Below, one piece after another: positions 25,060 to 34,017 of a DNA stretch of 64,000 nucleotides. Within the stretch, counting starts at the first letter, position 1. Every line of letters begins with the position of its first letter. The DNA is from Kribbella jiaozuonensis (GTDB lineage: Bacteria > Actinomycetota > Actinomycetes > Propionibacteriales > Kribbellaceae). The stretch is from positions 738,489 to 802,488 of the forward strand of contig NZ_SZPZ01000003.1 of the NCBI RefSeq assembly GCF_005233875.1, in the 5' to 3' direction. The notes beneath the pieces are model-generated. The model was not told the origin of the DNA. It saw nothing but the letters and a program-made list of their open reading frames with translations, and made no database searches. A program made the translations under genes and the position numbers.

Positions 25060-26715
25060 ATGTCCGGACCCCGTCCTGTACGCGCACCCCGCGGCACCAC
25101 CCTCACCGCTCGCGGCTGGCAGCAGGAAGCCGCGCTGCGGATGCTGCAGAACAACCTCGACCCCGAGGTCGCCGAGCACCCCGACGAGCTCGTCGTGTAC
25201 GGCGGTTCCGGCAAGGCCGCCCGCGACTGGAACGCGTTCGACGCGATGGTCCGCACCCTGACCACGCTCAAGGACGACGAGACCATGCTCGTGCAGTCCG
25301 GCAAGCCGGTCGGCGTGATGCAGACGCACGAGTGGGCGCCGCGCGTCCTGATCGCGAACTCGAACCTGGTCGGCGACTGGGCCACCTGGGAGGAGTTCCG
25401 CAAGCTCGAGGCAATGGGGCTCACGATGTACGGCCAGATGACGGCCGGCTCGTGGATCTACATCGGCACCCAGGGCATCCTGCAGGGCACGTACGAGACG
25501 TTCGGCGCGGTGGCCGAGAAGCGCTTCGGCGGCACGCTGGCCGGCACCATCACGCTGACCGCGGGTCTCGGCGGTATGGGTGGCGCGCAGCCGCTGGCCG
25601 TCACGATGAACGACGGCGTCGCGATCTGCATCGACGTCGACTCGTCGCGGATCGACCGCCGGATCGAGCACCGCTACCTCGACGTACGGGCGAAGGACCT
25701 GGACGACGCGCTGCGGTTGGCGGAGGAGGCGAAGAAGGCCCGCCGGCCGTTGTCGATCGGTGTCCTGGGCAACGCCGCGGTGATCGTGCCGGAGCTGCTG
25801 GAGCTGGGCGCGCCGATCGACATCGTCACCGACCAGACCTCGGCGCACGACCCGCTGATGTACCTGCCGGTCGGTATCGAGTTCGACGACTGGGCGACCG
25901 CCCGCGAGAAGGACCCGGCCGGGTTCACCGAGCGCGCGCAGGCCTCGATGGCGCGACACGTTGCCGCGATGGTCGGGTTCCAGGATGCCGGCGCCGAGGT
26001 GTTCGACTACGGCAACTCGATCCGGGACGAGGCGCGCAAGGCGGGTTACTCCCGCGCGTTCGAGTTCCCCGGCTTCGTACCGGCGTACATCCGGCCGTTG
26101 TTCTGTGAGGGAAAGGGCCCGTTCCGGTGGGCCGCGCTGTCCGGCAACCCCGCCGACATCGCGAAGACGGACCAGGCGATCCTTGACCTGTTCCCGGACA
26201 ACGAACATCTGACCCGGTGGATCAAGCTGGCCGGTGAGCGGGTCGCGTTCCAGGGTCTGCCGGCGCGGATCTGCTGGCTCGGACAGGGCGAGCGGGACAA
26301 GGCCGGCGTGCGGTTCAACGAGATGGTTGCCTCCGGCGAGCTCGAGGCGCCGATCGTGATCGGTCGCGACCACCTGGACACCGGCAGCGTGGCATCGCCG
26401 TACCGGGAGACCGAAGGCATGCTCGACGGTTCGGACGCGATCGCGGACTGGCCGTTGCTGAACGCGATGGTGAACGTGGCCAGCGGTGCTTCCTGGGTGT
26501 CGATCCACCACGGCGGCGGCGTCGGTATCGGCCGGTCCATCCACGCCGGTCAGGTATCTGTTGCCGATGGCACCGATCTGGCCCGGCAGAAGCTGGAACG
26601 GGTGCTCAGCAACGACCCGGCGATGGGTGTGATCCGTCACGTCGACGCAGGCTACGAGAAGGCTGTCGAGGTCGCCGACCAGCGGGGTGTGCGCATCCCG
26701 ATGCGGGAAGGCTAA
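25060..26715 (+). CDS. hutU: Urocanate hydratase HutU
   Basis: The 551-residue protein starts MSGPRPVRAPRGTTLTARGW and carries urocanase signatures: VYGGSGKAARDW, GLGGMGGAQPLAVTMNDG (NAD+-binding Rossmann region) and HHGGGVGIGRSIHAGQV near the end. It hydrates urocanate to 4-imidazolone-5-propionate with tightly bound NAD+. Length is normal. It is the second gene of the operon. After its stop there is a 135-bp gap with a palindrome before the transporter genes. Confidence 0.97.
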   Translation: MSGPRPVRAPRGTTLTARGWQQEAALRMLQNNLDPEVAEHPDELVVYGGSGKAARDWNAFDAMVRTLTTLKDDETMLVQSGKPVGVMQTHEWAPRVLIANSNLVGDWATWEEFRKLEAMGLTMYGQMTAGSWIYIGTQGILQGTYETFGAVAEKRFGGTLAGTITLTAGLGGMGGAQPLAVTMNDGVAICIDVDSSRIDRRIEHRYLDVRAKDLDDALRLAEEAKKARRPLSIGVLGNAAVIVPELLELGAPIDIVTDQTSAHDPLMYLPVGIEFDDWATAREKDPAGFTERAQASMARHVAAMVGFQDAGAEVFDYGNSIRDEARKAGYSRAFEFPGFVPAYIRPLFCEGKGPFRWAALSGNPADIAKTDQAILDLFPDNEHLTRWIKLAGERVAFQGLPARICWLGQGERDKAGVRFNEMVASGELEAPIVIGRDHLDTGSVASPYRETEGMLDGSDAIADWPLLNAMVNVASGASWVSIHHGGGVGIGRSIHAGQVSVADGTDLARQKLERVLSNDPAMGVIRHVDAGYEKAVEVADQRGVRIPMREG

Positions 26716-26769
26716 CTGTGTGCGACCGTGGCAATCTGTAGTGCTACGGTGCACTTTTCCAAGGGGCGA

Positions 26770-26793
26770 GAAACCATGCGATCGCGTGGTTTC
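26770..26793. promoter_or_regulatory. 24-bp near-perfect palindrome before the ABC transporter genes
   Basis: GAAACCATGCGA faces TCGCGTGGTTTC; 11 of 12 pairs match and the exception is a G-U pair in RNA. It lies midway between hutU and the ABC ATPase gene. It may be a hutU terminator or an operator for a second promoter serving the transporter genes; nothing decides between them. Confidence 0.5.
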
Positions 26794-26850
26794 GGTCTTT
26801 CGTTCCGCTAGGGTCTTTCGGGCGACCGATGACCAGCGCGAAGGGGCGCC

Positions 26851-27849
26851 ATGATCGAGTTCGAGGACGTCACCAAGCAGTACCCGGACGGCACCGTCGC
26901 CGTCGACAAACTGTCCCTGCGGATCCCGAGCAACCAGATCACGGTGTTCGTCGGGCCCTCCGGGTGCGGCAAGACCACGTCGCTGCGGATGATCAATCGC
27001 ACCATCGAGCGGACCAGCGGGACGATCTCGATCGACGGCGAGGACATCAACGGCAAGGATGCGGTCACCCTGCGCCGGGGCATCGGGTACGTGATCCAGA
27101 ACGCCGGCCTGTTCCCGCACAAGACCGTTGTCGACAACGTCGCGACCGTCCCGAAGCTGCTCGGCTGGGACAAACGCAAAGCACACAGTACGGCGATGGA
27201 GCTGCTCGAACGCGTCGGCCTGGATCTCAAGCTGGCCGAGCGGTATCCGGCCCAGCTGTCCGGTGGCCAGCAGCAACGAGTCGGCGTCGCCCGTGCGCTG
27301 GCGGCCGATCCGGCGATCATGCTGATGGACGAGCCGTTCAGCGCGGTCGACCCGATCGTGCGGCACCAGTTGCAGGAAGAGCTGCTCCGGCTGCAGCGCG
27401 ATATCGGCAAGACGATCGTGTTCGTCACCCACGACATCGACGAGGCGATCAAGCTCGGCGACAACGTCGCAGTACTGCAGGTCGGCGGGAAGCTGGCCCA
27501 GTTCGCTCCGCCGGCCGAGCTGCTCGGTGAGCCGGCCGACGACTTCGTTCGCGGCTTCGTCGGTCAGGATCGCGGTTACCGGGCTCTTACGTTCGTGCAT
27601 CCCGAGTCGATGGCCGTGCAGCCGGTTCCGGACGAGCTCGCGCTGAAGGACGGCGTACCGGTCGGCTGGAAGAACGGGTCCGGTGAGCTGTTGCCGCTCG
27701 GCGCGGTGTTCAAGCGCGGCGATTCGTTGCGCGCGGCACTGGACGCAGTACTGACGTCGCCCACCGGTTGCGGCGTCTGCGTCGACGACGACGGGAAGGC
27801 CGTCGGCGTCATCGATCAAGCCGCGGTTGCAGAGGCCTTGCGGTCATGA
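26851..27849 (+). CDS. OpuCA/ProV-type ABC transporter ATP-binding protein
   Basis: The 332-residue ATPase has Walker A GPSGCGKTT, the Q-loop IQNAGLFPH, the signature LSGGQQQR and Walker B IMLMDEP. A C-terminal region with one degenerate CBS-like segment (GCGVCVDDDGKAVGVID) follows, as in the osmoprotectant and betaine family. It energises two permeases encoded directly downstream. Because the genes are embedded between hutU and hutF, uptake of histidine or urocanate is plausible, by analogy to the ProU-related HutXWV of rhizobia; betaine uptake is the alternative. Confidence 0.92.
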   Translation: MIEFEDVTKQYPDGTVAVDKLSLRIPSNQITVFVGPSGCGKTTSLRMINRTIERTSGTISIDGEDINGKDAVTLRRGIGYVIQNAGLFPHKTVVDNVATVPKLLGWDKRKAHSTAMELLERVGLDLKLAERYPAQLSGGQQQRVGVARALAADPAIMLMDEPFSAVDPIVRHQLQEELLRLQRDIGKTIVFVTHDIDEAIKLGDNVAVLQVGGKLAQFAPPAELLGEPADDFVRGFVGQDRGYRALTFVHPESMAVQPVPDELALKDGVPVGWKNGSGELLPLGAVFKRGDSLRAALDAVLTSPTGCGVCVDDDGKAVGVIDQAAVAEALRS

Positions 27850-28502
27850 CGTGGATCGGTGACAACCTCGGGCTGATCTGGGACCAACTGCGCGAACACA
27901 TCTACCTGGCGATCATTCCGGTGATCCTCGGGCTGATCATCTCGGTGCCGTTGGGGTACGTCGCCACCCGGTACTCCTGGCTGGCGAATCCGCTGATCGC
28001 GCTCGGCGGCGTGCTGTACTCGGTACCGTCGATCGCGTTGTTCATCGTGATCCCGGCGATCATCGGCACGAAGGTGCTGTCGACGATCAACATCATCGTC
28101 GCGCTGACCATCTATACGGTCTCGCTGCTGATCCGGAACGTGATCGACGGACTGCGCTCCGTGCCACCCGACGTCCGGCAGTCGGCGATCGCGGTCGGGT
28201 ACGGGTCGATGCACCGGCTGATCGCGGTCGACCTGCCCATCGCCGTACCGGTGATCTTCACCGGGTTGCGCGTGGTCACGGTCGCGAACATCTCGATGGT
28301 GAGCGTCGGCGCCGTGATCGGGATCGGCGGCCTGGGGGAGCTGTTCACGCTGGGCTTCCAGAAGGACTTCCTCACGCCGGTCGTGGTCGGGGTCGTGCTC
28401 TCCCTGGCGCTGGCGCTGGTCGCGGACCTGATCCTGGTGTCATTGCAGCGGGTACTGACTCCCTGGGCGCGGATTTCTACACCCGTGGCGGAGGTGGCGT
28501 GA
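27846..28502 (+). CDS. OpuC-type ABC transporter permease 1
   Basis: The 218-residue protein has five to six membrane helices and the binding-protein-dependent permease EAA-like loop (VPPDVRQSAIAVGYGSMHRLIAVDLPIAVPVI). I place the start at ATG 27846, overlapping the ATPase stop (ATGA). It is one half of the transmembrane pore, together with the permease directly downstream. Confidence 0.92.
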   Translation: MTWIGDNLGLIWDQLREHIYLAIIPVILGLIISVPLGYVATRYSWLANPLIALGGVLYSVPSIALFIVIPAIIGTKVLSTINIIVALTIYTVSLLIRNVIDGLRSVPPDVRQSAIAVGYGSMHRLIAVDLPIAVPVIFTGLRVVTVANISMVSVGAVIGIGGLGELFTLGFQKDFLTPVVVGVVLSLALALVADLILVSLQRVLTPWARISTPVAEVA

Positions 28503-28503
28503 C

Positions 28504-29154
28504 ATGTGGCAGTACCTGACCGACTCGTACAACTGGTCCGGCAACGAGGGGATCTGGGCGCGGATCCTGCAGCACCTCTGGTACACGTTTGCCGCGCTCG
28601 GACTCTCCGTGCTGATCGCGCTACCGATCGGATTGCGGATCGGGCACACCCGGCGCGGGGCGTTCCTGGCGATCAACCTCGGCAACGCGGCACGGGCTCT
28701 GCCGAGCCTCGGTCTGCTGATGATCGCCGTACTGCTGACCAACCAGATCGGCTTCCTGCCGGTGCTGATCGCGCTGGTCGCACTGGGTGTCCCGCCGATC
28801 CTGGCCTCGACGTACGCCGGTCTGTCCGGTGTCGATCCGGCCACGATCGACGCGGCGCGGGGGATGGGGATGACCGGACGCGAGATCCTGACCAAGGTGG
28901 AGATCCCGATCGGGCTGCCGCTGATCATCTCCGGCATCCGGAGCGCCACCCTGCAGGTCGTCTCGACCGCGACGATCGCCGCACTGGTGTCGCTCGGCGG
29001 CCTCGGCCGCTACGTGGTCGACGGACTGAAGCTCCGGGACTTCCCGCAGATGTTCACCGGCGCGTTGCTGGTGGCGTTGCTCGCGCTGCTGCTGGACGCG
29101 GTCTTCGCGCTGATCGGGCGGATCACGGTCTCCGAAGGGCTGAAGATCGGCTGA
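28504..29154 (+). CDS. OpuC-type ABC transporter permease 2
   Basis: This 216-residue permease has the cytoplasmic coupling loop DPATIDAARGMGMTGREILTKVEIPIGLPLI and about six hydrophobic helices. It is a paralogue of the preceding permease, one base downstream, and forms a heterodimer with it. The substrate is inferred from context only. Confidence 0.92.
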   Translation: MWQYLTDSYNWSGNEGIWARILQHLWYTFAALGLSVLIALPIGLRIGHTRRGAFLAINLGNAARALPSLGLLMIAVLLTNQIGFLPVLIALVALGVPPILASTYAGLSGVDPATIDAARGMGMTGREILTKVEIPIGLPLIISGIRSATLQVVSTATIAALVSLGGLGRYVVDGLKLRDFPQMFTGALLVALLALLLDAVFALIGRITVSEGLKIG

Positions 29155-29188
29155 ATTGTCCGTCGTACCTGCTGAACTTGAGATGCAT

Positions 29189-29208
29189 CCATCGGCACCG
29201 GTCGATGG
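29189..29208 (+). other. Small hairpin between permease and binding protein genes
   Basis: CCATCG and CGATGG flank an 8-nt loop in the 79-bp gap between the permease and binding-protein genes. It is too weak for a terminator and may be an mRNA processing or stability element that allows more binding protein than permease. Confidence 0.35.
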
Positions 29209-29233
29209 CTGAACGAGAACACTGGAGGCTCTC

Positions 29234-30157
29234 GTGTTGAGATCCACACTCATCCGTACTGCGATCGCCGGGGTGGCGGTGCTCGGCCTGGCTGGTTGTG
29301 GGGGTGGGGGCGACCAGCTCGGCAGTGACAACGCCGGCAGCTCGCCGGCGCCCTCGAAGGTGAGCAGCATCACCGTCGGGTCCGCCGACTTCTCCGAGAG
29401 CCAGTTGATCGCGGAGATCTACGGCCAGGCGCTGGCCGCCAAGGGCATCGAGGTGAAGAAGAAGCCGAACATCGGCAACCGCGAGACCTACATGGCCGCG
29501 ATCAAGGACGGGTCCGTCGACCTGGTCCCGGAGTACACCGGCGCCTCGCTGGCGTACTTCGACAAGAACTCCACCGAGACCGACCCGCAGAAGGCGTACG
29601 ACGCGCTGAAGAAGGCGCTGACGCCGGGGCTGGAGATCCTGGAGATGTCGCCGGCCACCGACGAGGACACCATCGTGGTGACCAAGGCGACCGCGGACAA
29701 GTACAGCCTGAAGTCGATCGGTGACCTGAAGGGCAAGAACCTGGTCGCCGGCGGTAGCTCCGAGTTCAAGGTCCGGACCGCCGGGCTGAAGGGTATGAAG
29801 GAGAAGTACGACGTCGACTTCAAGGAGTACAAGACGCTCGACGCGGGTGGTCCGCTGAGCATCAAGGCGCTGGAGACGAACCAGATCCAGGTGACGGACC
29901 TGTTCACCACCCAGGCCGTGATCAAGGACAAGGGCTGGGTGCAGCTGGACGACCCGGAGCACATCCTGCCGCCGAACAACATCGTTCCGTTGATCCGGAC
30001 CGACCACAAGTCCGACGACGTCGTCTCCACGCTGAACGCGGTCGACGCCAAGCTGACCACGGACGCGCTGACCGACCTGGTCAAGCGGATCGACGTCGGC
30101 AAGGAGAGCGCGGACGCGGTCGCCAAGGACTGGCTGTCGAAGAACCCCTTGTCGTGA
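29234..30157 (+). CDS. OpuCC/ProX-type substrate-binding lipoprotein
   Basis: The 307-residue protein begins with a lipoprotein signal peptide ending in the lipobox LAGC (about residue 20). It continues with the osmoprotectant-binding fold: ITVGSADFSESQLIAEIYGQAL, LVPEYTGASLAYF and NNIVPLIRT. GTG 29234 is used, with GGAGG 5 bp upstream. It delivers substrate to the two permeases. The family usually binds quaternary amines; in a hut operon, histidine or urocanate is possible. Confidence 0.92.
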   Translation: MLRSTLIRTAIAGVAVLGLAGCGGGGDQLGSDNAGSSPAPSKVSSITVGSADFSESQLIAEIYGQALAAKGIEVKKKPNIGNRETYMAAIKDGSVDLVPEYTGASLAYFDKNSTETDPQKAYDALKKALTPGLEILEMSPATDEDTIVVTKATADKYSLKSIGDLKGKNLVAGGSSEFKVRTAGLKGMKEKYDVDFKEYKTLDAGGPLSIKALETNQIQVTDLFTTQAVIKDKGWVQLDDPEHILPPNNIVPLIRTDHKSDDVVSTLNAVDAKLTTDALTDLVKRIDVGKESADAVAKDWLSKNPLS

Positions 30158-30164
30158 GCCGGTC

Positions 30165-31502
30165 TTGAGTTTCGAATCCCTTTGGGCCGACCAGTCCGCC
30201 ATCGGCCGCAACCCCGAAACCGGCGGTTACACCCGAGGCGGCTGGACCCCCACCGAACGCGAGGCGACGCACTGGTTCCTGAACCAGTGCGCCGCCCGCG
30301 GCCTATCCGTCGAGTCCGACGGAATCGGCAACCTGATCGCCTGGTGGGAACCGCGCGAGAAGCCGGCCCACCGGCCGGCTCCCCGCGCGGGCGGGTCGTC
30401 GGAGACCTCGCCTGTGGGCACCGGTGCTGCTTCGTCTGTAAGCCCGGGCGGGGAGCCGGCCGGAGGGCCGGCTTCCCGCCCGGGCACCCGGCGGGCGGGC
30501 TCCTCCCTCGTCCCTGGTGTTGTGACGGGCAGCCACCTTGACTCGGTGATCGATGGCGGGGCGTTTGATGGGCCGTTGGGGGTTGTCTCGGCTCTGGCGG
30601 CGGTTGATCAGTTGCGGGCGGAGGGGTTTGAGCCGGGCGTGCCTATTGGGGTGGGTGCGTTTGTGGAGGAAGAAGGGTCTCGGTTCGGGATGCCCTGTCT
30701 AGGGTCCCGGGTGGCGGCTGGTGTGTTGTCCGCTGAGAAGGCGCTGGCTTTGCAGGACCGGGCTGGGGTGCCTTTGGCGGCTGCGTTGGAGCAGGCGGGG
30801 ATCGACCCGGCTGGGGTTGGGCCTTCGCCGTTGTTGCAGCGGATGGGGACGTTTGTCGAGTTGCATGTGGAGCAGGGGCGAGGGCTGACGGCGCCGGTGG
30901 GCGTGGCTAGCTCGATCTGGCCGCATGGGCGGTTTCGGTTCACGTTCGGGGGTGAGGCCAACCATGCCGGCACCACGCTGATGGAGGACCGCCACGACCC
31001 GATGCTCACCTACGCGATGACCGCACTGGCCGCCAACAAGCAAGCCCGTCTGGCCGGCGCCCGCGCCACCTTCGGCCGGGTATCGGTCGAGCCCAACGGC
31101 ACCAACGCCGTACCCTCCCAGGTCACCGCCTGGCTGGACGCGCGCGCCGCCGACACCGAAACCCTCGAACTGTTGCTCGCGGCAATCACCAAGCAAGCCA
31201 CCGAACGCGCCGAACGCGACGGCACCACGCTCGAGGTCACCGCGGAATCCGTCTCCCCGATCGTCAACTTCCCGACCGGCCTACGGGATCGACTGGTGGG
31301 TGTGCTCGACGGCGCCCCGGTCCTCCCGACCGGCGCCGGTCACGACGCGGGCGTGTTCTCGGACGCCGCCATCCCGACCGCCATGCTGTTCGTCCGCAAC
31401 CCGACCGGCATCTCACATTCGCCCGCCGAGTACGCCGAGCAGGACGACTGCCTCGCCGGCGTCGACGCGCTGGCCGCAGTACTGAAGGATCTCGCGAAGT
31501 GA
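30165..31502 (+). CDS. M20-family amidohydrolase, candidate last step of histidine breakdown
   Basis: The 445-residue enzyme resembles allantoate amidohydrolases and N-carbamoyl-amino-acid hydrolases: metal ligands in TGSHLDSV and FVEEEGSRFG, a substrate His in VELHVEQG, and HSPAEYAEQDD near the C-terminus. It starts at TTG 30165 and overlaps hutF by 4 bp. No hutG occurs in the window, so it probably removes the formyl or formimino group from the hut product. Residues of about 65-118 are a low-complexity insertion encoded by a large inverted repeat. Codon use around 30541-30960 favours G/T third positions, unlike both flanks. Confidence 0.85.
   Translation: MSFESLWADQSAIGRNPETGGYTRGGWTPTEREATHWFLNQCAARGLSVESDGIGNLIAWWEPREKPAHRPAPRAGGSSETSPVGTGAASSVSPGGEPAGGPASRPGTRRAGSSLVPGVVTGSHLDSVIDGGAFDGPLGVVSALAAVDQLRAEGFEPGVPIGVGAFVEEEGSRFGMPCLGSRVAAGVLSAEKALALQDRAGVPLAAALEQAGIDPAGVGPSPLLQRMGTFVELHVEQGRGLTAPVGVASSIWPHGRFRFTFGGEANHAGTTLMEDRHDPMLTYAMTALAANKQARLAGARATFGRVSVEPNGTNAVPSQVTAWLDARAADTETLELLLAAITKQATERAERDGTTLEVTAESVSPIVNFPTGLRDRLVGVLDGAPVLPTGAGHDAGVFSDAAIPTAMLFVRNPTGISHSPAEYAEQDDCLAGVDALAAVLKDLAK
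30359..30475. repeat. Long inverted repeat inside the M20 coding sequence
   Basis: Two 34-nt arms, 30359-30392 and 30442-30475, are reverse complements at 32 of 34 positions, with a 49-nt loop between. The arms begin GAAGCCGGCCC and carry GGCTCCCCGC. The element is translated in frame as a Pro/Gly/Ala/Ser-rich insertion before the first metal-binding motif, where relatives normally have only a short loop. It resembles a palindromic element that has invaded a gene. Confidence 0.85.
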
Positions 31503-32809
31503 CGTCGTACTGGTGTGAGACCGCCCTCCTCCCGACCGGCCTAGCGCGCAACCTCCTGGTGACGACCGCCGATGGCCGCATCACCTCGATCGAGCCCGAC
31601 GCGGCCCCCGGCGACGCGCAGATCCTCAACGGACTCGTCCTCCCAGGTCTGGCCAACTGTCACAGCCACGCATTCCACCGCGCCCTCCGCGGCCGGACAC
31701 AGACCGGGCGCGGCACCTTCTGGACCTGGCGCGAGCAGATGTACGCCGTCGCCGCCGCCCTCACCCCCGACACGTACTACGACCTCGCAAAGGCTGTGTA
31801 CGGCGAAATGCTCCTCGCCGGAATCACTGCCGTCGGCGAGTTCCATTACCTCCACCACGCCCCCGGCGGCCAGCGGTACGACGACCCGAACGCGATGGGC
31901 CTGGCGCTGATCGCCGCCGCGCGCGACGTCGGCATCCGGATCACGCTGCTCGACACCTGCTACATCGCCGGCGGGATCGACGAGCCAGTCAACGAGGTCC
32001 AGCAACGCTTCAGCGACGGCGACGCGACCGCCTGGGCTGCCCGGGTCGCGCAGCTGAGCGGCAACGATGACGTCGTGATCGGCGCGGCCGCCCATTCGGT
32101 CCGAGGCGTGCCGCAGGATCAACTCGGTGCGGTGGCGTCGGCGTTTCCCGACGTACCGCTGCATATTCATCTGTCCGAGCAGGTCGCGGAGAACGCGGCT
32201 TGTCTCAAGGCGTACGGGCGGACGCCGGCGCAGGTGCTCGACGAGGCCGGGTTCCTGAGCGGGCGGACGAGCGCGGTCCACGCCACGCACCTCACCGAGG
32301 TCGACGTCGGGCTGCTCGGCAGCTCCGCGACGTACTCCTGCTTCTGCCCGACGACGGAGCGCGACCTCGCCGACGGCATCGGCCCGTCGGTGCAGCTGCG
32401 CGACGCGGGTTCGCCGCTGACGCTCGGCTCCGACAGCCACGCGGTGGTCGACCTCTTCGAGGAGATGCGAGCCGTCGAGCTGAACGAGCGCCTCGCGTCC
32501 CAGGAACGCGGCCACTGGTCGGCTCCGGAACTCCTCAAGGCGGCCACCACCGACGGCCATCGCTCGATCGGCTTCACCGACGCGGGCGCGATCGAGGTAG
32601 GTGCCCGCGCCGACCTGGTAGCCGTCCACCTGGACACGGTCCGCACCGCCGGCACCGGCGGCGGTCTGGAGACCGCAGTCTTCGCGGCATCAGCTGCAGA
32701 CGTCTCCGACGTAGTCGTCTCCGGAAGCCATCTGGTTGCCAACGGCAAACACATACGCCTGGATGTCCCGGCCCAGCTGACGAAATCGATCGAGGCAGTG
32801 ACCCGATGA
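31499..32809 (+). CDS. hutF: Formimidoylglutamate deiminase HutF
   Basis: This 436-residue amidohydrolase-superfamily enzyme converts N-formimidoyl-L-glutamate to N-formyl-L-glutamate and ammonia. It has the zinc motif NCHSHAFHRALRG, the HutF-typical TFWTWREQMY, IHLSEQ, HATHL, and the catalytic Asp in TLGSDSHAVVDLFEEMR. It starts at GTG 31499 overlapping the M20 stop and overlaps hutI by 4 bp. Its presence shows the five-step route via formylglutamate. Confidence 0.95.
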   Translation: MTSYWCETALLPTGLARNLLVTTADGRITSIEPDAAPGDAQILNGLVLPGLANCHSHAFHRALRGRTQTGRGTFWTWREQMYAVAAALTPDTYYDLAKAVYGEMLLAGITAVGEFHYLHHAPGGQRYDDPNAMGLALIAAARDVGIRITLLDTCYIAGGIDEPVNEVQQRFSDGDATAWAARVAQLSGNDDVVIGAAAHSVRGVPQDQLGAVASAFPDVPLHIHLSEQVAENAACLKAYGRTPAQVLDEAGFLSGRTSAVHATHLTEVDVGLLGSSATYSCFCPTTERDLADGIGPSVQLRDAGSPLTLGSDSHAVVDLFEEMRAVELNERLASQERGHWSAPELLKAATTDGHRSIGFTDAGAIEVGARADLVAVHLDTVRTAGTGGGLETAVFAASAADVSDVVVSGSHLVANGKHIRLDVPAQLTKSIEAVTR

Positions 32810-33969
32810 CCTCACTCCTGCTGACCAACATCAGCTCGCTGGTGACCAACGACCCCGCGTACGGCGGTCTCCTCGGCGAGCTCCACGACGCAGCCCTGGT
32901 CATCGACGGCACCAAGGTCGCCTGGGTCGGCCCCCGCCGCGACGCACCCGCGGCCGACGGAGCGCTGGACCTCGGCGGCCGGGCCGTCATCCCAGGCTTC
33001 GTCGACTCACACTCACACCTGGTCTTCGCCGGCGACCGCGCCGAGGAGTTCGCCGCCCGCATGACAGGTACGCCGTACTCCGCCGGCGGCATCCGCACCA
33101 CCGTCGCCGCGACCCGCGAAGCCACCGACGAACACCTGACCGCGAACGTGTCCCGCCTCGTCACCGAGATGCGGCGGCAGGGGACCACCACGGTCGAGAT
33201 CAAGTCCGGCTACGGGCTGACCGTCGCGGACGAGGCCCGTGCGCTCGAGATCGCGGGCCAGTTCACCGACGAGACGACGTACCTCGGGGCGCATGTCGTG
33301 CCGGCCGAGTACGCCGACGATCCGGCCGGCTACGTGGAGCTGGTGACCGGCCCGATGCTCGATGCATCCGCCAAGCACTCGAAGTGGATCGACGTCTTCG
33401 TCGAACGCGGCGCCTTCGACGCCGATCAGGGCCGAGCGATCCTGCAGGCCGGTATCGCCCGCGGTCTCCAGCCCCGGGTCCACGCGAACCAGCTCGGCGA
33501 GGGCCCCGGCGTACAACTGGCGTGCGAGGTCGGCGCAGCCTCGGCAGACCACTGCACGTATCTGACCGACGCCGACGTCGACGCCCTGGCCTCGGCAGGT
33601 GTCGTCGCCGGCCTCCTGCCCGCGATCGAGTTCTCGACCCGCTCGCCGTACCCGGACGCCCGCCGCCTCCTCGACGCCGGCGTCACCGTAGCCCTCGCCA
33701 CCGACTGCAACCCCGGCTCCGGCTACTCCTCGTCCATGCCCTTCTGCATCGCCCTCGCCGTCCGCGACATGCACATGACCCCGGCCGAAGCGCTCTGGTC
33801 CGCCACCGCCGGTGGCGCCGCCTCGCTTCGCCGTCCAGACCGAGGCCGCCTGACTCCAGGCGCCCAGGCCGACCTGGCTGTGCTGGACGCGCCCTCCCAT
33901 CTGCACCTCTCCTACCGCCCCGGCGTCCCCCTGATCAAGCAGACCTTCATCGCCGGCCGTCCGGTGTAG
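32806..33969 (+). CDS. hutI: Imidazolonepropionase HutI
   Basis: The 387-residue metal-dependent hydrolase opens 4-imidazolone-5-propionate to formimidoylglutamate. It has VDSHSHLVFAGDRAEEF, the metal-ligand His in YLGAHVVP, VHANQLGEG and the catalytic ATDCNPGSGYSSSMPF. I start it at ATG 32806, which overlaps the hutF stop; a longer upstream frame is out of register with hutF coding and is rejected. It is the last gene of the hut operon. Confidence 0.96.
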   Translation: MTSLLLTNISSLVTNDPAYGGLLGELHDAALVIDGTKVAWVGPRRDAPAADGALDLGGRAVIPGFVDSHSHLVFAGDRAEEFAARMTGTPYSAGGIRTTVAATREATDEHLTANVSRLVTEMRRQGTTTVEIKSGYGLTVADEARALEIAGQFTDETTYLGAHVVPAEYADDPAGYVELVTGPMLDASAKHSKWIDVFVERGAFDADQGRAILQAGIARGLQPRVHANQLGEGPGVQLACEVGAASADHCTYLTDADVDALASAGVVAGLLPAIEFSTRSPYPDARRLLDAGVTVALATDCNPGSGYSSSMPFCIALAVRDMHMTPAEALWSATAGGAASLRRPDRGRLTPGAQADLAVLDAPSHLHLSYRPGVPLIKQTFIAGRPV

Positions 33970-34017
33970 CTGCAGATTCCAGGTGCGCTCCCGCCCGGAT
34001 GCCGTCACTCTGGGGGC

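Noticed and set aside
25054..27819. A 921-codon open frame on the minus strand opposite hutU and the ABC ATPase
   Set aside because: It is antisense to two clear enzymes, has no recognisable domain, and arises from GC-rich codon bias that suppresses stops.
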